Positions 10,197 to 21,838 of a stretch of 64,000 nucleotides of DNA are shown piece by piece (the stretch's first letter is position 1; each line of letters begins with the position of its first letter). Origin of the DNA: Piliocolobus tephrosceles (lineage: Eukaryota; Chordata; Mammalia; Primates; Cercopithecidae). Position numbers and translations under genes: made by a program. The DNA lies in the NCBI RefSeq assembly GCF_002776525.5, contig NC_045441.1:88043101-88107100 (forward strand). Reading direction: 5' to 3'. Under the pieces are notes generated by a model. It saw only the letters and a program-made list of their open reading frames with translations, searched no databases and was not told the origin of the DNA.

Positions 10197-12495
10197 CATC
10201 AGAAATGTTGAAACAATTACAAATTGATTAATGGCATAGCTAACCTGACACGAATATTCCCAAAGTATTTATATCTATATCCATCTAGATAAATTCATTC
10301 TGAATTTAGTGTGATTCTACGGCTAAACTGAATTCAAAATTACTAGAGTTGAAAAATATCTTTTAATTACGTGCTATAATCAACCAAGAAATAGACATAC
10401 TTTGAATTATTAATCTCTTCCAACATATTATTTTAAAATCTACCCAGAAAAATGTCACCTTCTCAAATTTCCTCTTACGAGCATTGAGAATCATAGTTTA
10501 TAATAATCTCACGTTCAGAAATTGTAAAAATATACTAACTATTTCTTTTTCTTTATAGGAGTTAAATAATCTTGTCATAAATATCACTACATCTCACTAT
10601 GGTAATTTTACAAAATATCCTTTTTGGGCAAAGCTAAAATTCATTAAATTTTCTTTCTAAAGTAATGTTTTTTAATCCTCCATGACTGGTTTATTTCTAA
10701 AGTGACTTCAAATATTCTATGTGATGATTTGAGAATTATAATTTTTCCCCAATGTATGTGAATAAAATGGTTTTATAAGCTTGAAAATTTTTTAGGATTA
10801 CCATCATTAATATGTTCCTTAAAGTTGCTATATGTATGAATGATCATGTTAAAGCTTTGAAAATTGTGTTTGGAATTGAGAAAATGAAACACCATTTAGC
10901 TCTACTTCACAGAATTCTTTTTACTGTACTTGTCAAGGAAAAAACGAAATTTAAGCAAAATCTCAGAATGTTTTGCCCTTACGGTTAATTGTATAAATGG
11001 AACCCAAATGCCCCAATCAAAATAACCACCCTTATATTCTCCAACTCCAGACTTTATGTGCTCAGAACCACAATGATGGGGGAAAGTTTTACAAACATTC
11101 TTTAAGTCACCATACCCTTTCCACAGTTCTTGCCAAACTTCTACACAGTAGGAACTATGAAAATGAGTGCCAAACCCTCACGTTCCTGATATAGCTTCCA
11201 ACAGCTGCAAACCCTTAAGCTTCAAGTGCAGCTGCCTTGAACAGAAATATTGAAGGGACCCACAAAGGCAGATACACTGATTACATATGTTCAATAACTT
11301 TCAAGCAATAATAAGAATATGTGGTTATATTAAGGCCGTAAGACAGGAGGGAAACTGCACAAGCAGTTTCTAATTGACCTTGCAAAGAGAGTCTGATCTC
11401 TCTTATTGTGCCTCTATTAGTCTCCAAAACATCTACTTTTGTTAGGATTATATATTTTTTTTCAACACACAAGCCCACACCAAATGGAGGGCAATTATAT
11501 TGATTCAGTTAGTGCCCATGCTTTGATTTGTAATTTTCCAAGGGCAAACCATTTGAACAGTTAATTCCTGAAAAGCCTAAAGCAATTCCTGGCACTAAAT
11601 TATTACTACAGATCCAATATATGGGATATATATATATATACCAAATTGGAGAATGGAACCTACCACAGACATCTGAGCTATAACATATAAAAACAAAGAG
11701 CAAATTCAAGTAAAACCTCACATCTGATGAAAATAACCTAAAACATGTTTTTGTTCCAATTTTTCAAAACTAGATTGGCCATGCAGTTCTCTTGTTCCCA
11801 TCAGTGATTAAAACAATTTCACTTAATATTTTAAAACTTTGTCCCTCTTCTTCTACGGAATGTTAGCAAACTACATTGGCAAATTGGTCTTTTATTCTTC
11901 CAGCTTCTACATTTTTTCAGTTCAATGAACATTGTTGACAAGGTCCATGTGAAGATAGAAATGGAATTTAAGATTTTTGTTCTTGTATGGATACAAGCTT
12001 TTCTAAATCCACATCTCTGTCATTTTAGTACCATTATATTCATTTATGCCTCATTTCTGTGCCAGACTTCCTACTTCTTCAAATATTTAACCTTAGCTGC
12101 AAAGGAATAATCCTGGAGTATTATAAATAAAGTCTGAGAGTAACTTAAATGCAAAGTGACACTAACATTTCTTTAAGCTCTTGGGCATCATAAATGTCAA
12201 TCTATAAGTATTATCATTTTAATAATCTACAATTATTGTCTATCCTAATGCAAGAGTGGGGTGATGCAAAAATTTGGGAAGAATGTAATTCTAAACAATT
12301 ATTTAATTTATGGTTTAACTTCCTCCTCAACCCACACTTTGGTTATAGTTAAAATGATATGGAAGCACACAGATTTGTATTACTCTAGCTATCTTAATGG
12401 GTTTCTTTTTCTCTTCTGTATTACATAAGAACATAATTCGTATTGATTTCATATGTACTGACCCCTTATTGGGATATGTGGAACATTCTCCACTA
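10197..12495. other. 2.3 kb unassigned AT-rich sequence
   Basis: I recognise no transposon family or gene. Small open frames (10997-11194 plus; 11281-11721 minus; 11925-12110 plus) have no domain, no start context and AT-driven composition. A pyrimidine tract followed by TATAG at about 10540-10560 resembles a splice acceptor but has no coding frame downstream. Confidence 0.4.
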
Positions 12496-12660
12496 TTTTA
12501 TTTATATATATATATGCATATATATACACATACTCTATTTTATATATATATATACACATACACACACACACACATATACTCAGTATATGCACATACTTAT
12601 ATAGGTATATATGTATAGAGATATGTGTGTGTGTATATATATGTATAAGTGTGTATAACA
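12496..12660. repeat. TA/CA/TG compound microsatellite
   Basis: Runs of (TA)n with a (CA)n block at about 12556-12573 and a (TG)n block at about 12622-12634. The CA and TG blocks are complementary and so can form a long imperfect hairpin. The overlapping 132-residue minus and 73-residue plus frames read through this repeat and are artefacts. Confidence 0.9.
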
Positions 12661-13505
12661 TTATGATAAAAGCCTTTATGTGTAAGCTCTTGTTAAACTT
12701 TGGATAACATAAAGCTTTTGTTAGACCTTTGATAAGACTTTCTGTCCCTGACCAGTGGGGTTTATCATTCAACTTGTATTTGAAATGTTCTCCTCCCAGA
12801 TATAGCACTGCTTTCTGAAATTTATTGTTGAGAAACATTTCTTGCAAGGCAATTCTGTCTGCTTTTGTTCTTTCTTTGAGAATGCTTTGGGGCTACAAGT
12901 AGATCAAGACAAACGTATGCCAACTCTCTTTCCCACACCAAGTGGAGTGAAAAGTGTGACCTCAAACTCCAGCTGCACAAAGCATTTAAGGATCTAGGGA
13001 GATTCTTTATCAAGGAGTTTCCAATAATCAAGAATGCAAGCTTGCTTCATTGAGATCTCAACACAATGATCCCTCCTTCTAAAGCCTTTTTATGTTAAAT
13101 TGAATTTGAATCCATTCCTTGGTGAACTTTAATCTTGAGCTAATTATGACTCAATGCTCCTCTGGCTCAGTAGTCTTCTGCAGCTTGGGATATGTTTTGA
13201 AACACTGCCAGATGAATGCAATGATGGATTGTTAGCCAAACAGTACATTGGAAGATGAGGACTACCTGTCTTCTCTGAGTATGACTTTTTTTTCTCATCA
13301 GATGCCTGCTTTAAGGGATGGAAAATATAGAAGCATATGTGGACATGAGTCTCTGTGCATTTTTCATGCATTTATGTATATATTACACATGCATCAACAA
13401 AAATGTGCTAGGCACAGTAAAACATAGTTTCAATGTTTTTCTTGCCAGGTCTTTGGGAATTTATTGGCATATGGCATAAAAATAACAATGAATTATTGTT
13501 AAAAA
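12661..13505. other. Unassigned non-repetitive sequence
   Basis: No transposon recognised. It opens with a diverged 28-bp direct repeat (12686-12713 and 12714-12741), each copy with a GATAA-like core. The rest has slightly higher GC than its surroundings. The 69- and 75-residue minus frames have no recognisable features. Confidence 0.35.
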
Positions 13506-13725
13506 TAACTAAAATTTGTTAATGCTGTGTGCCAGACACTCCTAATTTCTTCATGTTAATCCTCATATCAATACCATGAATTGACACTATTTAATTCTGT
13601 TTTGAAGGTGAGTTAACTGAGTCTTAAGGAGTTTAAGTTACTTGTCCAAAGTCATCTGGTAAGCTAGGATTCAAACCTAGGCAATCTGCATAATATTCCT
13701 TCCTAACCACAACACTGATCTAGTT
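13506..13725 (-). mobile_element. MIR SINE
   Basis: Reverse-orientation MIR: 'gttaatcctcatatcaatac', 'gagttaactgagtcttaagg', 'tacttgtccaaagtcatctg', 'gctaggattcaaacctaggc' match the complement of the MIR core in order. Confidence 0.9.
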
Positions 13726-14652
13726 CTGCAGTAAAAATAACTTGAAGTCTAGGAAGGTGTTGGCATGATACAGATAACCATGTTATTCTTAGAAAAATTA
13801 TATTTAAGTTAAACTTCCTGAAGGAAATTGAGAAATAGTACATAATTTTTTCATACTTCAACCTAGACAGACTATTTTGCAAGATTACAAGACATGCTAC
13901 TTTACTTAGTGTACGTGCATGAATGTAGATATAGATGTAATTGGAATATGTATCAATCTCTCATAGCCCTACTTGGGGATGTTTCTTGCTGATGAATTCT
14001 TCTATTGGAACTTAGCTTTGTGTGCCTGTACTGATAACAAGGCGTTCCTGGCATTCTGGTTCCTCCTCCTTCAGTACATTTCTCCCACAGGCTCATAGAA
14101 CACTGTCCTACTGTATGTAGATAAAATGGAGGTTGTGAAATGCAGTTCATGTTTTCATTCTTGCTTTGACTGAACATCTGCTCACCCAAGACCAGCTTTT
14201 TTTAGTTCCATCTACTCATTACTATGGTTACCATAGTATATACTCTATTTTAGGCCTGTATCTATTGGCATGTGGCCATTCTCTCTGGGGGGAAAAAAGA
14301 AGAAGTTTTCCAGAGCCAAACTGGCCTTCTATTCAGTAAATATGGTAATTTTTGCCTATGCTAAGTTTCAGCCCCTCCCCTCTCCTTTTATGTTTGGTGT
14401 TCTTCTGTTTAGAAAAGGATCTTTCCATCCAACATTTTTTGTGTGGATTTAACCACACATTTTCTACTTAATTACCTCCTCTGTTTTGAAAAGTTTCCTC
14501 TTAATTGCACTCATAGAAGGTTTGTTTCTATAGTCATTGTAATATTTAAATGTGACAGTTGCCTGCTTATATTCTTCTAAATATGGTGTCTAGGAAGAAG
14601 GTGCTCTGATATTTTTTAAAGAAGATCATGCTGTTACCAGATTTTAGCTACA
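13726..14652. other. Unassigned sequence
   Basis: No repeat recognised. The frames at 13953-14189 (minus) and 14270-14452 (plus) have no family resemblance and no supporting signals. Confidence 0.35.
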
Positions 14653-14660
14653 CTATAGAC

Positions 14661-14966
14661 CTGTGTTGTCCAATATTATAAATACCAAGTAGCCACATGT
14701 GGCATCTGAATTCTTAAACTGGACTAATCTGGGTTAAAATGTATAGATTTTGAAGACAAAATAAGAAAAAAAAAAACACAAAATAGCTCAATAAATTTTA
14801 AATTATTACACACTGAAATAATACTTTAGTAGATATATTAAGTAAAATAAAATCTACTATTAAACTTCCTTTCACCTTTTAATTTAATTTATTTTTTTTA
14901 ATGTGACAGCTAGGAAATTTAAAACTAAATATGTAGCCCACATTATATTTCAAACAGGCAGGGCTT
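14661..14966. mobile_element. hAT-Charlie non-autonomous DNA element
   Basis: About 306 bp. The left end 'ctgtgttgtccaatatt' and the right end, ending 'gtagcccacattatatttc...caggcaggg', are diverged versions of the 'cagtgctgtccaata' inverted ends of a MER33/MER3-type Charlie element. Internal 'agtagccacatgtggc' is also typical. It is flanked by a probable 8-bp target duplication, CTATAGAC (14653-14660) and CTTTAGAC (14967-14974), the length expected of hAT elements. The exact family name is uncertain. Confidence 0.7.
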
Positions 14967-14974
14967 CTTTAGAC

Positions 14975-15780
14975 CACTTCTGAAATTTGAGATAATGTCA
15001 GTAAACAAAATTAGTTAGTATATTCACTCTTTAAGGTCATACGTTCATTCTTATTGTTAATTATAATTCCCTTGCTTTAGATGCCGTTCTGTAGTTCATA
15101 ATTGTCTGTCGTTTAAAGATAACATGATCAAATTCCCAAAGAAAATGTGAATTGCATAATCTTCACTTTTCAGCAAGAACTAAACATATTGTGTGTGTAT
15201 ATGACAGATATTAAGGTAGATCTCTCTTTCGCTCCCACTTTCTCTCACACACACACACATCACAATTTCTTAGTTGGACTAATAAATTATTATCTTCCAC
15301 AACTATAACCTATATTTGCTAATGTAAAAATATCTTTTTTATGAGGGAATGACCCTTCATACTCATACATATAAATACAAAATATCTGAGGAATAAAGAC
15401 GCAAAATTTGTAAAACTCATGTTTTTTTTTTTTTGTTATAAAAGTAGTGTGATCCGTCATTATACCAAGACCCATTGAAATTATGTACAATTTCATGTAT
15501 TTTATAAGCCTATTGCCTTAAGTTCTACTTGCAACCAACATTCATAATAAATTAATAGCGGAGAAAAATACAAAAATCAATAGGAAATTCTAGTAATTTA
15601 GAGAATTTGTCCTTCCTATCCTACAGAATAGATTCAAAGTATTTCAAATAATTGAAATTTTTAAGGGTGAATTCATATCAGTAAGGAAATATTAAAGTAT
15701 TTATAGTAGAAAGTATATACAGCATATTAGATATTGTAATAAATTTTTAAAAGGTTTTTACACAAAATGTCAAAATAAAA
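14975..15780. other. Unassigned AT-rich sequence
   Basis: It includes a short (CA)n run at about 15247-15260 and an oligo-T at 15422-15434. No gene or transposon family recognised. Confidence 0.35.
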
Positions 15781-15799
15781 CGATTATTCTTTTTTTTTT

Positions 15800-16250
15800 G
15801 AGGTCATGAGTCTAAGCAGAAAATGAGGGGGCGGTCTAAGTAGAAAATGAGGGGTGGGACTTAGGGGGAAATTGAAGAGGAAGGGCCGCGAAAGAGCCAG
15901 GGAGCAGGGCCAGGAGGAAAGGGTGGGAATGGTGGGAGGGCAGAGGGTGTGAGTGAGAGGGAAACAAGAGAGAAGATGGAGGGGTGAAAAGTGGATCAAG
16001 ACAGGAGGGAAGAAGCAAGGGGGCAAGTGGAAGGGGAAGTAGCAAAAGGGAGGATCGAGGTTGTGGAAAAGAAGATGGAGGTGACCAGGAGGCAGCATGT
16101 TGGGGAGAAATAGGAAAACAAGACAGAGGATGGGAAGGTGGCGAGAAGCGAGGCCCAGGACCAGGGAAGAGCAAGACGGGAAGCAAAGAGGAAAAGTGAG
16201 GGAACAGATGAAGGAAGAGGGCAGGAAATAAGGGGGAGAATGGAGGGCTA
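15800..16250 (+). repeat. Purine-rich (G/A) low-complexity island
   Basis: About 450 bp of almost uninterrupted purine-rich plus strand built from GGGA, GGAAG and GAGG words, with higher GC than the AT-rich flanks. It follows an oligo-T run (15790-15799) and begins with a 24-bp tandem duplication (15810-15857). The 162-residue minus frame at 15784-16272, the longest in the window, is Pro/Leu/Phe/Ser-rich because it reads this tract backwards. I found no sign that it is a gene. Origin is unclear: a local purine expansion or the trace of a retroposed sequence. Confidence 0.8.
15810..15857 (+). repeat. 24-bp tandem duplication
   Basis: Two adjacent copies of a GTCTAAGYAGAAAATGAGGG-type unit start at 15810 and 15834. 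They differ at a few bases, mainly in the last three. Confidence 0.85.
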
Positions 16251-16255
16251 AAATT

Positions 16256-17431
16256 ATTTTATTACAGGCCATTAGTTTAATAAAATATTTTTATTATTTA
16301 TTTAATTATACATTGTAAATAGTCTAGTTTTCTGGAAACTTTTCTCATCCATAAAATCTCATCTCAGGTTATATGAAATTAGATTGAAATTCATGAGGTA
16401 AATTACAGATTATGAACATAGAGATTAACTTTAGAATTTAATTATAAAAATATTTTCATTGTTACTCTGAAATCTTCATTACATAAAATGTATTAATATA
16501 TTTATGAAAACAAAATTTATAGAATAGCAAATATATAAATGGAAAATAAATTTTTATTCCAAAATATTTACTTTTAAAAAGATCAATTCGGAGATTTGCA
16601 ATTATGTAGACAGAACTTAAACTAGCAGTGATCAAAGTTTAGTTTGTGATTACTTATTGCGTTTTAGATGATTAACTTTTAAGGAAAAAACTATTGATTT
16701 TAGTATTTAGTCAATTGTAAGAAAAGAAAGACATGGATATATACTATCACTTTTCAGTACATTTGGTGGACTTTAAGAATATGACAAAAATCTGTTAAAT
16801 ATAGGATATAGCACAATCTAGAAAGTGAAAAGTACATCTCTTCTTTTCAGTGCATTCAGATTAAATTTCTTGCAATGGAACACAATGTAGTATGGCAAAT
16901 TCAAAAGTAATTTCCTTTTAAAATTTAAAAATAACCTCCCTGATGCCCCAAGGCTTAGAATTCATTTAAATTATAACAGATATTTAGTAACTTTGTATGT
17001 ATACCCTATGTCTTGGTTAAAAGTCACAAGCTGAAAACAAAAGAGAAAAGTGTCAGTGCTCATAGGCATTACACCTTTGAAAATGTCCTTCCTTAAAACA
17101 TTTTAAAATTAGCACATTTACCAGATTATGTTCTTACTTTCTTGTCTTAGAACTGTATTTTTCTTCATTTCAATTTTTCTTTGGAAAGTAGAGTATATCC
17201 TGGCAAGCTAGAACAGTTTGAAACTTTGAAATAATAATAAAGTACTCCTTGGTATCATTCTATTAACTAAAGCCACTCTCCTGACCTCATTGTGTTGTTT
17301 CTTTGCTTGTTTTAGTTTCCTCTATGTGTGCTAAGCATTATGGTAAAGAAGTAAATGATGAGGCTAAAGACTCTAGAATCAGTATTGTAGAAAAGCTTCA
17401 ACATCATCATGGTCAAGTTAGAGTGTTACTG
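16256..17431. other. Unassigned AT-rich sequence
   Basis: No repeat family, gene or RNA gene recognised. The 88-residue plus frame at 17303-17569 starts here and runs through the palindrome; I see no domain in it. Confidence 0.35.
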
Positions 17432-17469
17432 AGTTGGAATACTAGCCAACTAGTATTCCAACTAGTATT
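17432..17469. repeat. 12-bp tandem repeat forming a perfect palindrome
   Basis: CCAACTAGTATT occurs twice in tandem (17446-17457, 17458-17469). Because the sequence just upstream is AGTTGGAATACTAG (17432-17445), the first CCAA becomes a 4-nt loop and CTAGTATTCCAACT (17450-17463) pairs with it over 14 bp without a mismatch. Confidence 0.95.
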
Positions 17470-18083
17470 GAGGAATACTTTCTTCCTTGTGTTGCATTTT
17501 GTACAATCTAGGGGAGGTGAAAACACCAACTTAGGGAGCGTCAAGGGAGGTCTTAAAGTTTTTTTGTGATAAAAATCTTGGTAGGTGCTTCAACTGAGAA
17601 TTTTGGAAGATAGCAAGTTTTCAACCCAATTTCTAATTTGACACAAGAATTACAAAGTTACTATTGTCATTTTTCACATCTTATATAAGACATGCTCCAT
17701 CGTGACCAGCAATTTCATGAAAATAGTATCAATAGAGCTAACTAAAGAACTAATGAAGTGACTCCCTAAATCAAGTCCTGATATATTATTAATGATAAGA
17801 GTCTTAGCTGGAATCAAGACTCTTTATAGAATGAGATTGCATTATTTCAGTTTCTTATCCTAAATGATAAAATCATTTATAACTCTGAAATGTTAAGTCA
17901 TCGATAATATGTATGTAATAAGTCGAGACATGTAAATAATAACATATTTCAGTGTAGCAAACTTAATAAAGATACTGAATGTTTTAATATAGTCAAGAAT
18001 GTGAACATTTACTCTGGGGTAAGAACTAATAAATAGTGTTAAAATATTTTTTCTTCTATGCCTTTTAAATAAAGCACAGATTT
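17470..18083. other. Unassigned AT-rich sequence
   Basis: No repeat family or gene recognised. Confidence 0.35.
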
Positions 18084-18137
18084 ATGTGTGTGTGTGTGTG
18101 TGTGTTTGTGTCTGTGTGTGTATACACACACATACAT
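18084..18137. repeat. (TG)n / (CA)n compound microsatellite
   Basis: A (TG)n run broken by TTTG and TCTG, followed by TATACACACACATAC. The short CA arm complements the TG arm around a TATA centre. Confidence 0.95.
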
Positions 18138-20503
18138 ATCAACTCATCAGTGCCTTGGATTGATGTTATGGCCACCTGTTAAAGCTGTGTTCTTTTAACT
18201 ACCACACTAAATTGCCATTGAAAAAAACAAGGATTGGTTTCTTCAGATTAGGACAATTTTAAATTGTCTTTTCTCAATTTTACCCTGTAAGTGAAGACTT
18301 AGAGTAAAGAATGAACAGATGTTAACTTGTCTTGCCATTTAGATTTCTGCAGACTACTCTCCAAGACTTCCTAGACTAGAATTAAGAACATCTCTTTTCA
18401 CTGGTGGTGTATCCAGTGATGGGCACTGTGAAAAACAAAAAGAGGTAGATTACATATACATGAAAAATAATTTGTAATAATTTACAATCACATTGATGAC
18501 ATTTTAATATTAAGCAAATATAATGTTATTTTTTTTCTGGAAATGAGTCATTGAGACTTAGAATTTTGGATTTATTTGTAATATCCTGATATGAACATCT
18601 GCTATGAGCCACTTGATATTTACATATCACATGATTTAATGAACTATGTAGTCTCCAGATCCTTTGTGGAACTTTCTCTGAAGGATATATATAGCTGAAT
18701 AATGGTGAAAAAATAATAATAACTAGTGAGGAAGACAACTGAATCCTGCTTATGATAATTTTGTGAATAAGCTGAAAGAAATGACTACAAGTCAGGACTT
18801 TTACTTTTTTAGATTGATATGCTTATTCATGCAAATTATATTTTTCCACTGTGCCAGAACATTTCATTAATAAAAGGGAAATACCTCATTGCCAGTGGGA
18901 TTGAACAGTCTCTCATCCACATTTCTATTTTACTCCAGCAGATTGGACTTTCCTGCCTTCCATTTCCCCCTTTTCTGTCACAAAAAGAGCATGCACGCAC
19001 GCACACAGACTTCATTCTCTCTTATTACTTGCCAGCTGTAATGCCGAAATGCCAAGGTCTAAAATGTGTTGTTCCCCCACCCCCCCACCAAACAGCAGCA
19101 GCAGCCACATCTGGACCTGTGAAACTTTAATCTTGGCTGGTTTCCTTCTTTTTCTTTATGGCCTTCCAGGCACCTGTGGACGTCCTGTATATATACAATG
19201 ACATCAAACCATAGTTGGAAATCTGATTCTCTTGGTATAATGAACAATGATTAGTTAGAAGCATATAAAACCACAAACTGCTAGTAATAAAGAACAATTT
19301 CAATGAATTGTAGATAAGGGGCAATGAAAACTTAACTTAAAAATTAAGTGAATTTAAAACAGTAAATGTAACTAGAATCACCTGAATCTTTCATTTTCAA
19401 ACTTTATTATAAAATTGTGTGTTGGGATTAAAAGCAGAAACTCAACAGACTTTGTTTAAGGTAAAAAGCTCTTGTCATAAAATAGTAAGCCTTGATTTTA
19501 AGCTAAAAAATACTTTGGAAGAAAGCCAAAAATTCTTCCAAATACCCTTGGCAAATTCCTTAGTCATCTAAGATGTCTTTTTGTGATCCAGATTGAATGG
19601 CTTCAAAGTGGGATTTGGAGATTACTCAGAAAAGCAATCAATAGTTCCAAAAAGAAAACCATGTCTGTCACAGGTATTGACTACTTGAAACTTCATTCAG
19701 TACATTTCTACATAGATCATGACATTCAAATATAAAACCTGGGATACTGACTTTGATCTATAAAACCTAACAGTGTATGATTCTTTCCTTTCTTTCCATG
19801 GCATGGAATCATTGGTTTATGTCTTAGATGCCTTGGCTAGCCACCCTCAGATATGCATATCAAAGAGATAGATATAGAATAATCCATTTCTATACTTTTC
19901 ATCCTCTTTGATTTAATAAAATCCAAACCATTCTTATCTCAGAATATGAGGGAAGGACCGTTGCAGACATTAGCGTATGCTTCATGGAGGAGTTGAAATA
20001 TTTTTTTAAAAAAAGTGCTTGTAGCATTCTAAAATACCTAGTCATTTAAGCATGCAAAAAAATAAATAAAAAACCACTACCATATCCCATGTACTACAGG
20101 GGGAAGAAAGTGGTAGAAAGTCAATTGTAGATGACTATTTTGGGTGGTATAGCAAAAATAAACTAGGTAATACCCTTGCTGTGATAAAACAAATGAAAAT
20201 GTACATGTGCCTTTCTACTTTATGTCCTCACCATCTCTGCCACTGGTATCTTCCAAATGTTTACTATGATATTCATCAAAACACATGAACTTCATTGGAA
20301 ACATTTAAGTCAGTAGATCTTATTACTTAAAAGCATATGATAATTTATTACTTTTTTTACTTGTTTCAGAGTTTGATATTATAATTCCTAATAGTTCGGG
20401 AGGTACATTTAAAAAGTCATTTTTCTCACCCATACTTTACTTTTGAGATAATTATCAACTTCACTTTTGAAGTGTGCTATGAAAATACCTAATAATGCGA
20501 TCT
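18138..20503. other. 2.4 kb unassigned sequence
   Basis: No transposon recognised. The frame at 18819-19130 (103 residues, plus) has a hydrophobic start and a CAG-repeat-derived alanine run (19094-19105) but no family resemblance. A run of C's lies at about 19074-19087. Confidence 0.4.
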
Positions 20504-20568
20504 ATTTTTTTTAAGTTCACTTTTATTTTAAGTTCAGGGGTACATGTGCAGGTTTGTTATATAGGTAA
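20504..20568 (-). mobile_element. L1 3' end, severely 5'-truncated
   Basis: T-rich start (the complement of the poly-A) followed by 'ttttaagttcaggggtacat' and 'gtgcaggtttgttatatagg', the complement of the last ~60 bases of a primate L1. The fragment is only ~65 bp. Confidence 0.85.
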
Positions 20569-21244
20569 AAATGAGCAATGAGACATATATCCAGGATATA
20601 AAATATTTATTTCTGCTAAGTATAAGCCAATGATGCCTTAAAATATATTGCACATAACTGGCCTTGCTTTTATTTTACTTACGTTATTGGTTATGAGAAT
20701 CTGTGTTTTCTAGATTATGCCTTCGTCTTTGCTTATTAGGTAAAAGTGTCAGGCATCTGATATGGATTATTATGATTGGCCCAAAATCACTATTATTGAA
20801 TTAATCATATAGTGGAACACATCAATTAGACCAGCAGTTACAAGCCCTAAGTTGGCCAGAAAAATAATACCATAAAATTTTGCAGTGTGGGACTGTAATT
20901 TATTTCAAGGCCAGAGAGCAAGAAGAGAAGTGCAAGTATGTAATATAAAATAACACAACTTTTGAAATTATACATTGTGTTCCCTCTTATTTTGCACTAA
21001 CTGTTTATTTTAATTTTCAATTAGAAGATATAACGTAACACTGTATTTTATAAGGGTATGGTAAGCAAAACTACAGCCTCCATCTTATTTTAGAATCTCA
21101 TTGTTGTTCACTTGGATATTATAATAGTCACATGATCTAATTGTTCAGTCTTTCTTCTAGGTCTCTGGGAGACTGTCCTTCCTAAAATTTTGATATGTGC
21201 ATGTTTCTTCTTTGATTACAGTCTTCCTCAAATCTTTTGCCATG
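20569..21244. other. Unassigned AT-rich sequence
   Basis: No repeat family or gene recognised. Confidence 0.35.
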
Positions 21245-21345
21245 ACCACACATGTCCATCTTTTTGGCTTCCCTGGGCCACATTGGAAGAAGAATTGTCT
21301 TGGACCACATGTAAAATACATGAACACTAACAATAGTTAATGAGC
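21245..21345 (+). mobile_element. MER1-type (hAT-Charlie) left end
   Basis: 'tgtccatctttttggcttcc', 'ctgggccacattggaagaag', 'aacactaacaatagttaatg' and 'agctaaaa' match the left part of a MER1A/B element. The right part, including the second inverted end, is missing or replaced by the A-rich repeat that follows. Confidence 0.75.
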
Positions 21346-21390
21346 TAAAATAAAATAAAATAAAATAATATAAAACAAAATAAAATAAAG
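21346..21390 (+). repeat. (TAAAA)n microsatellite
   Basis: Repeated AAAAT/TAAAA units with a TAATATAAAACAAAA interruption, probably grown from the A-rich centre of the MER1-type element. Confidence 0.9.
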
Positions 21391-21569
21391 ACCAGGCATA
21401 ATGTGGTGATATCCACGACCACATTTAAGCAAAAAGATTCTCACATTCAAAGGGTTGGACATGGCTGAATGACAACATCTCAAAACTCTTCTTAGTCCAA
21501 CTTGTTTCATTAAAATGTCTGGTTTGAAACAGAAAATTACATGTAATGTCTTGAACACTCAATGTTTTA

Positions 21570-21678
21570 CTGCCTTCATGCCTTTATTCATAATGTTACC
21601 TCTGCCAAAATGTCATTGATTTCTCTTAACCCCCTTCACGGCATCCTCATTTGCTTGATGCAGTCGGTTTTTTTTCTT
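21570..21678 (+). mobile_element. L2 LINE fragment left of L1 insertion
   Basis: Diverged L2 landmark sequence ('taatgttacctctgcc', 'aaaatgtcattgatttctc', 'ttcacggcatcctca') that is cut by the L1 insertion and continues at 21839. Confidence 0.5.
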
Positions 21679-21691
21679 AAAAGTTCCAGGT

Positions 21692-21825
21692 TTTAATGTA
21701 GCTGACAGGTTGATGGGTGCAGCAAACCACCATGGCACATGTATACCTATGTAACAAACTGGCATGTTCTGCACATATATCCCAAACTTAAAGTATAATA
21801 ACAATAATAAATAAATAACTGAATA
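21692..21825 (+). mobile_element. 5'-truncated L1 (primate-age) insertion
   Basis: 134 bp of the L1 3' end: 'gttgatgggtgcagcaaacc', 'catggcacatgtatacc', 'tgttctgcacatatatccc', then an A-rich tail. A perfect 13-bp target duplication AAAAGTTCCAGGT lies at 21679-21691 and 21826-21838. It inserted in an L2. Confidence 0.96.
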
Positions 21826-21838
21826 AAAAGTTCCAGGT

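Noticed and set aside
10540..10620. Splice-acceptor-like pyrimidine tract before TATAGGAG
   Set aside because: No open frame or donor site of good quality follows. Such tracts are frequent in AT-rich DNA.
12449..12847. 132-residue minus-strand frame
   Set aside because: The middle third is Tyr/Ile/His/Cys repeats encoded by the TA/CA/TG microsatellite.
15784..16272. 162-residue minus-strand open frame, the longest in the window
   Set aside because: It reads the purine-rich tract backwards, giving a low-complexity Pro/Leu/Phe/Ser string with no domain. An overlapping 116-residue frame on the same strand and a 71-residue frame on the plus strand are equally open, which points to composition and not selection.
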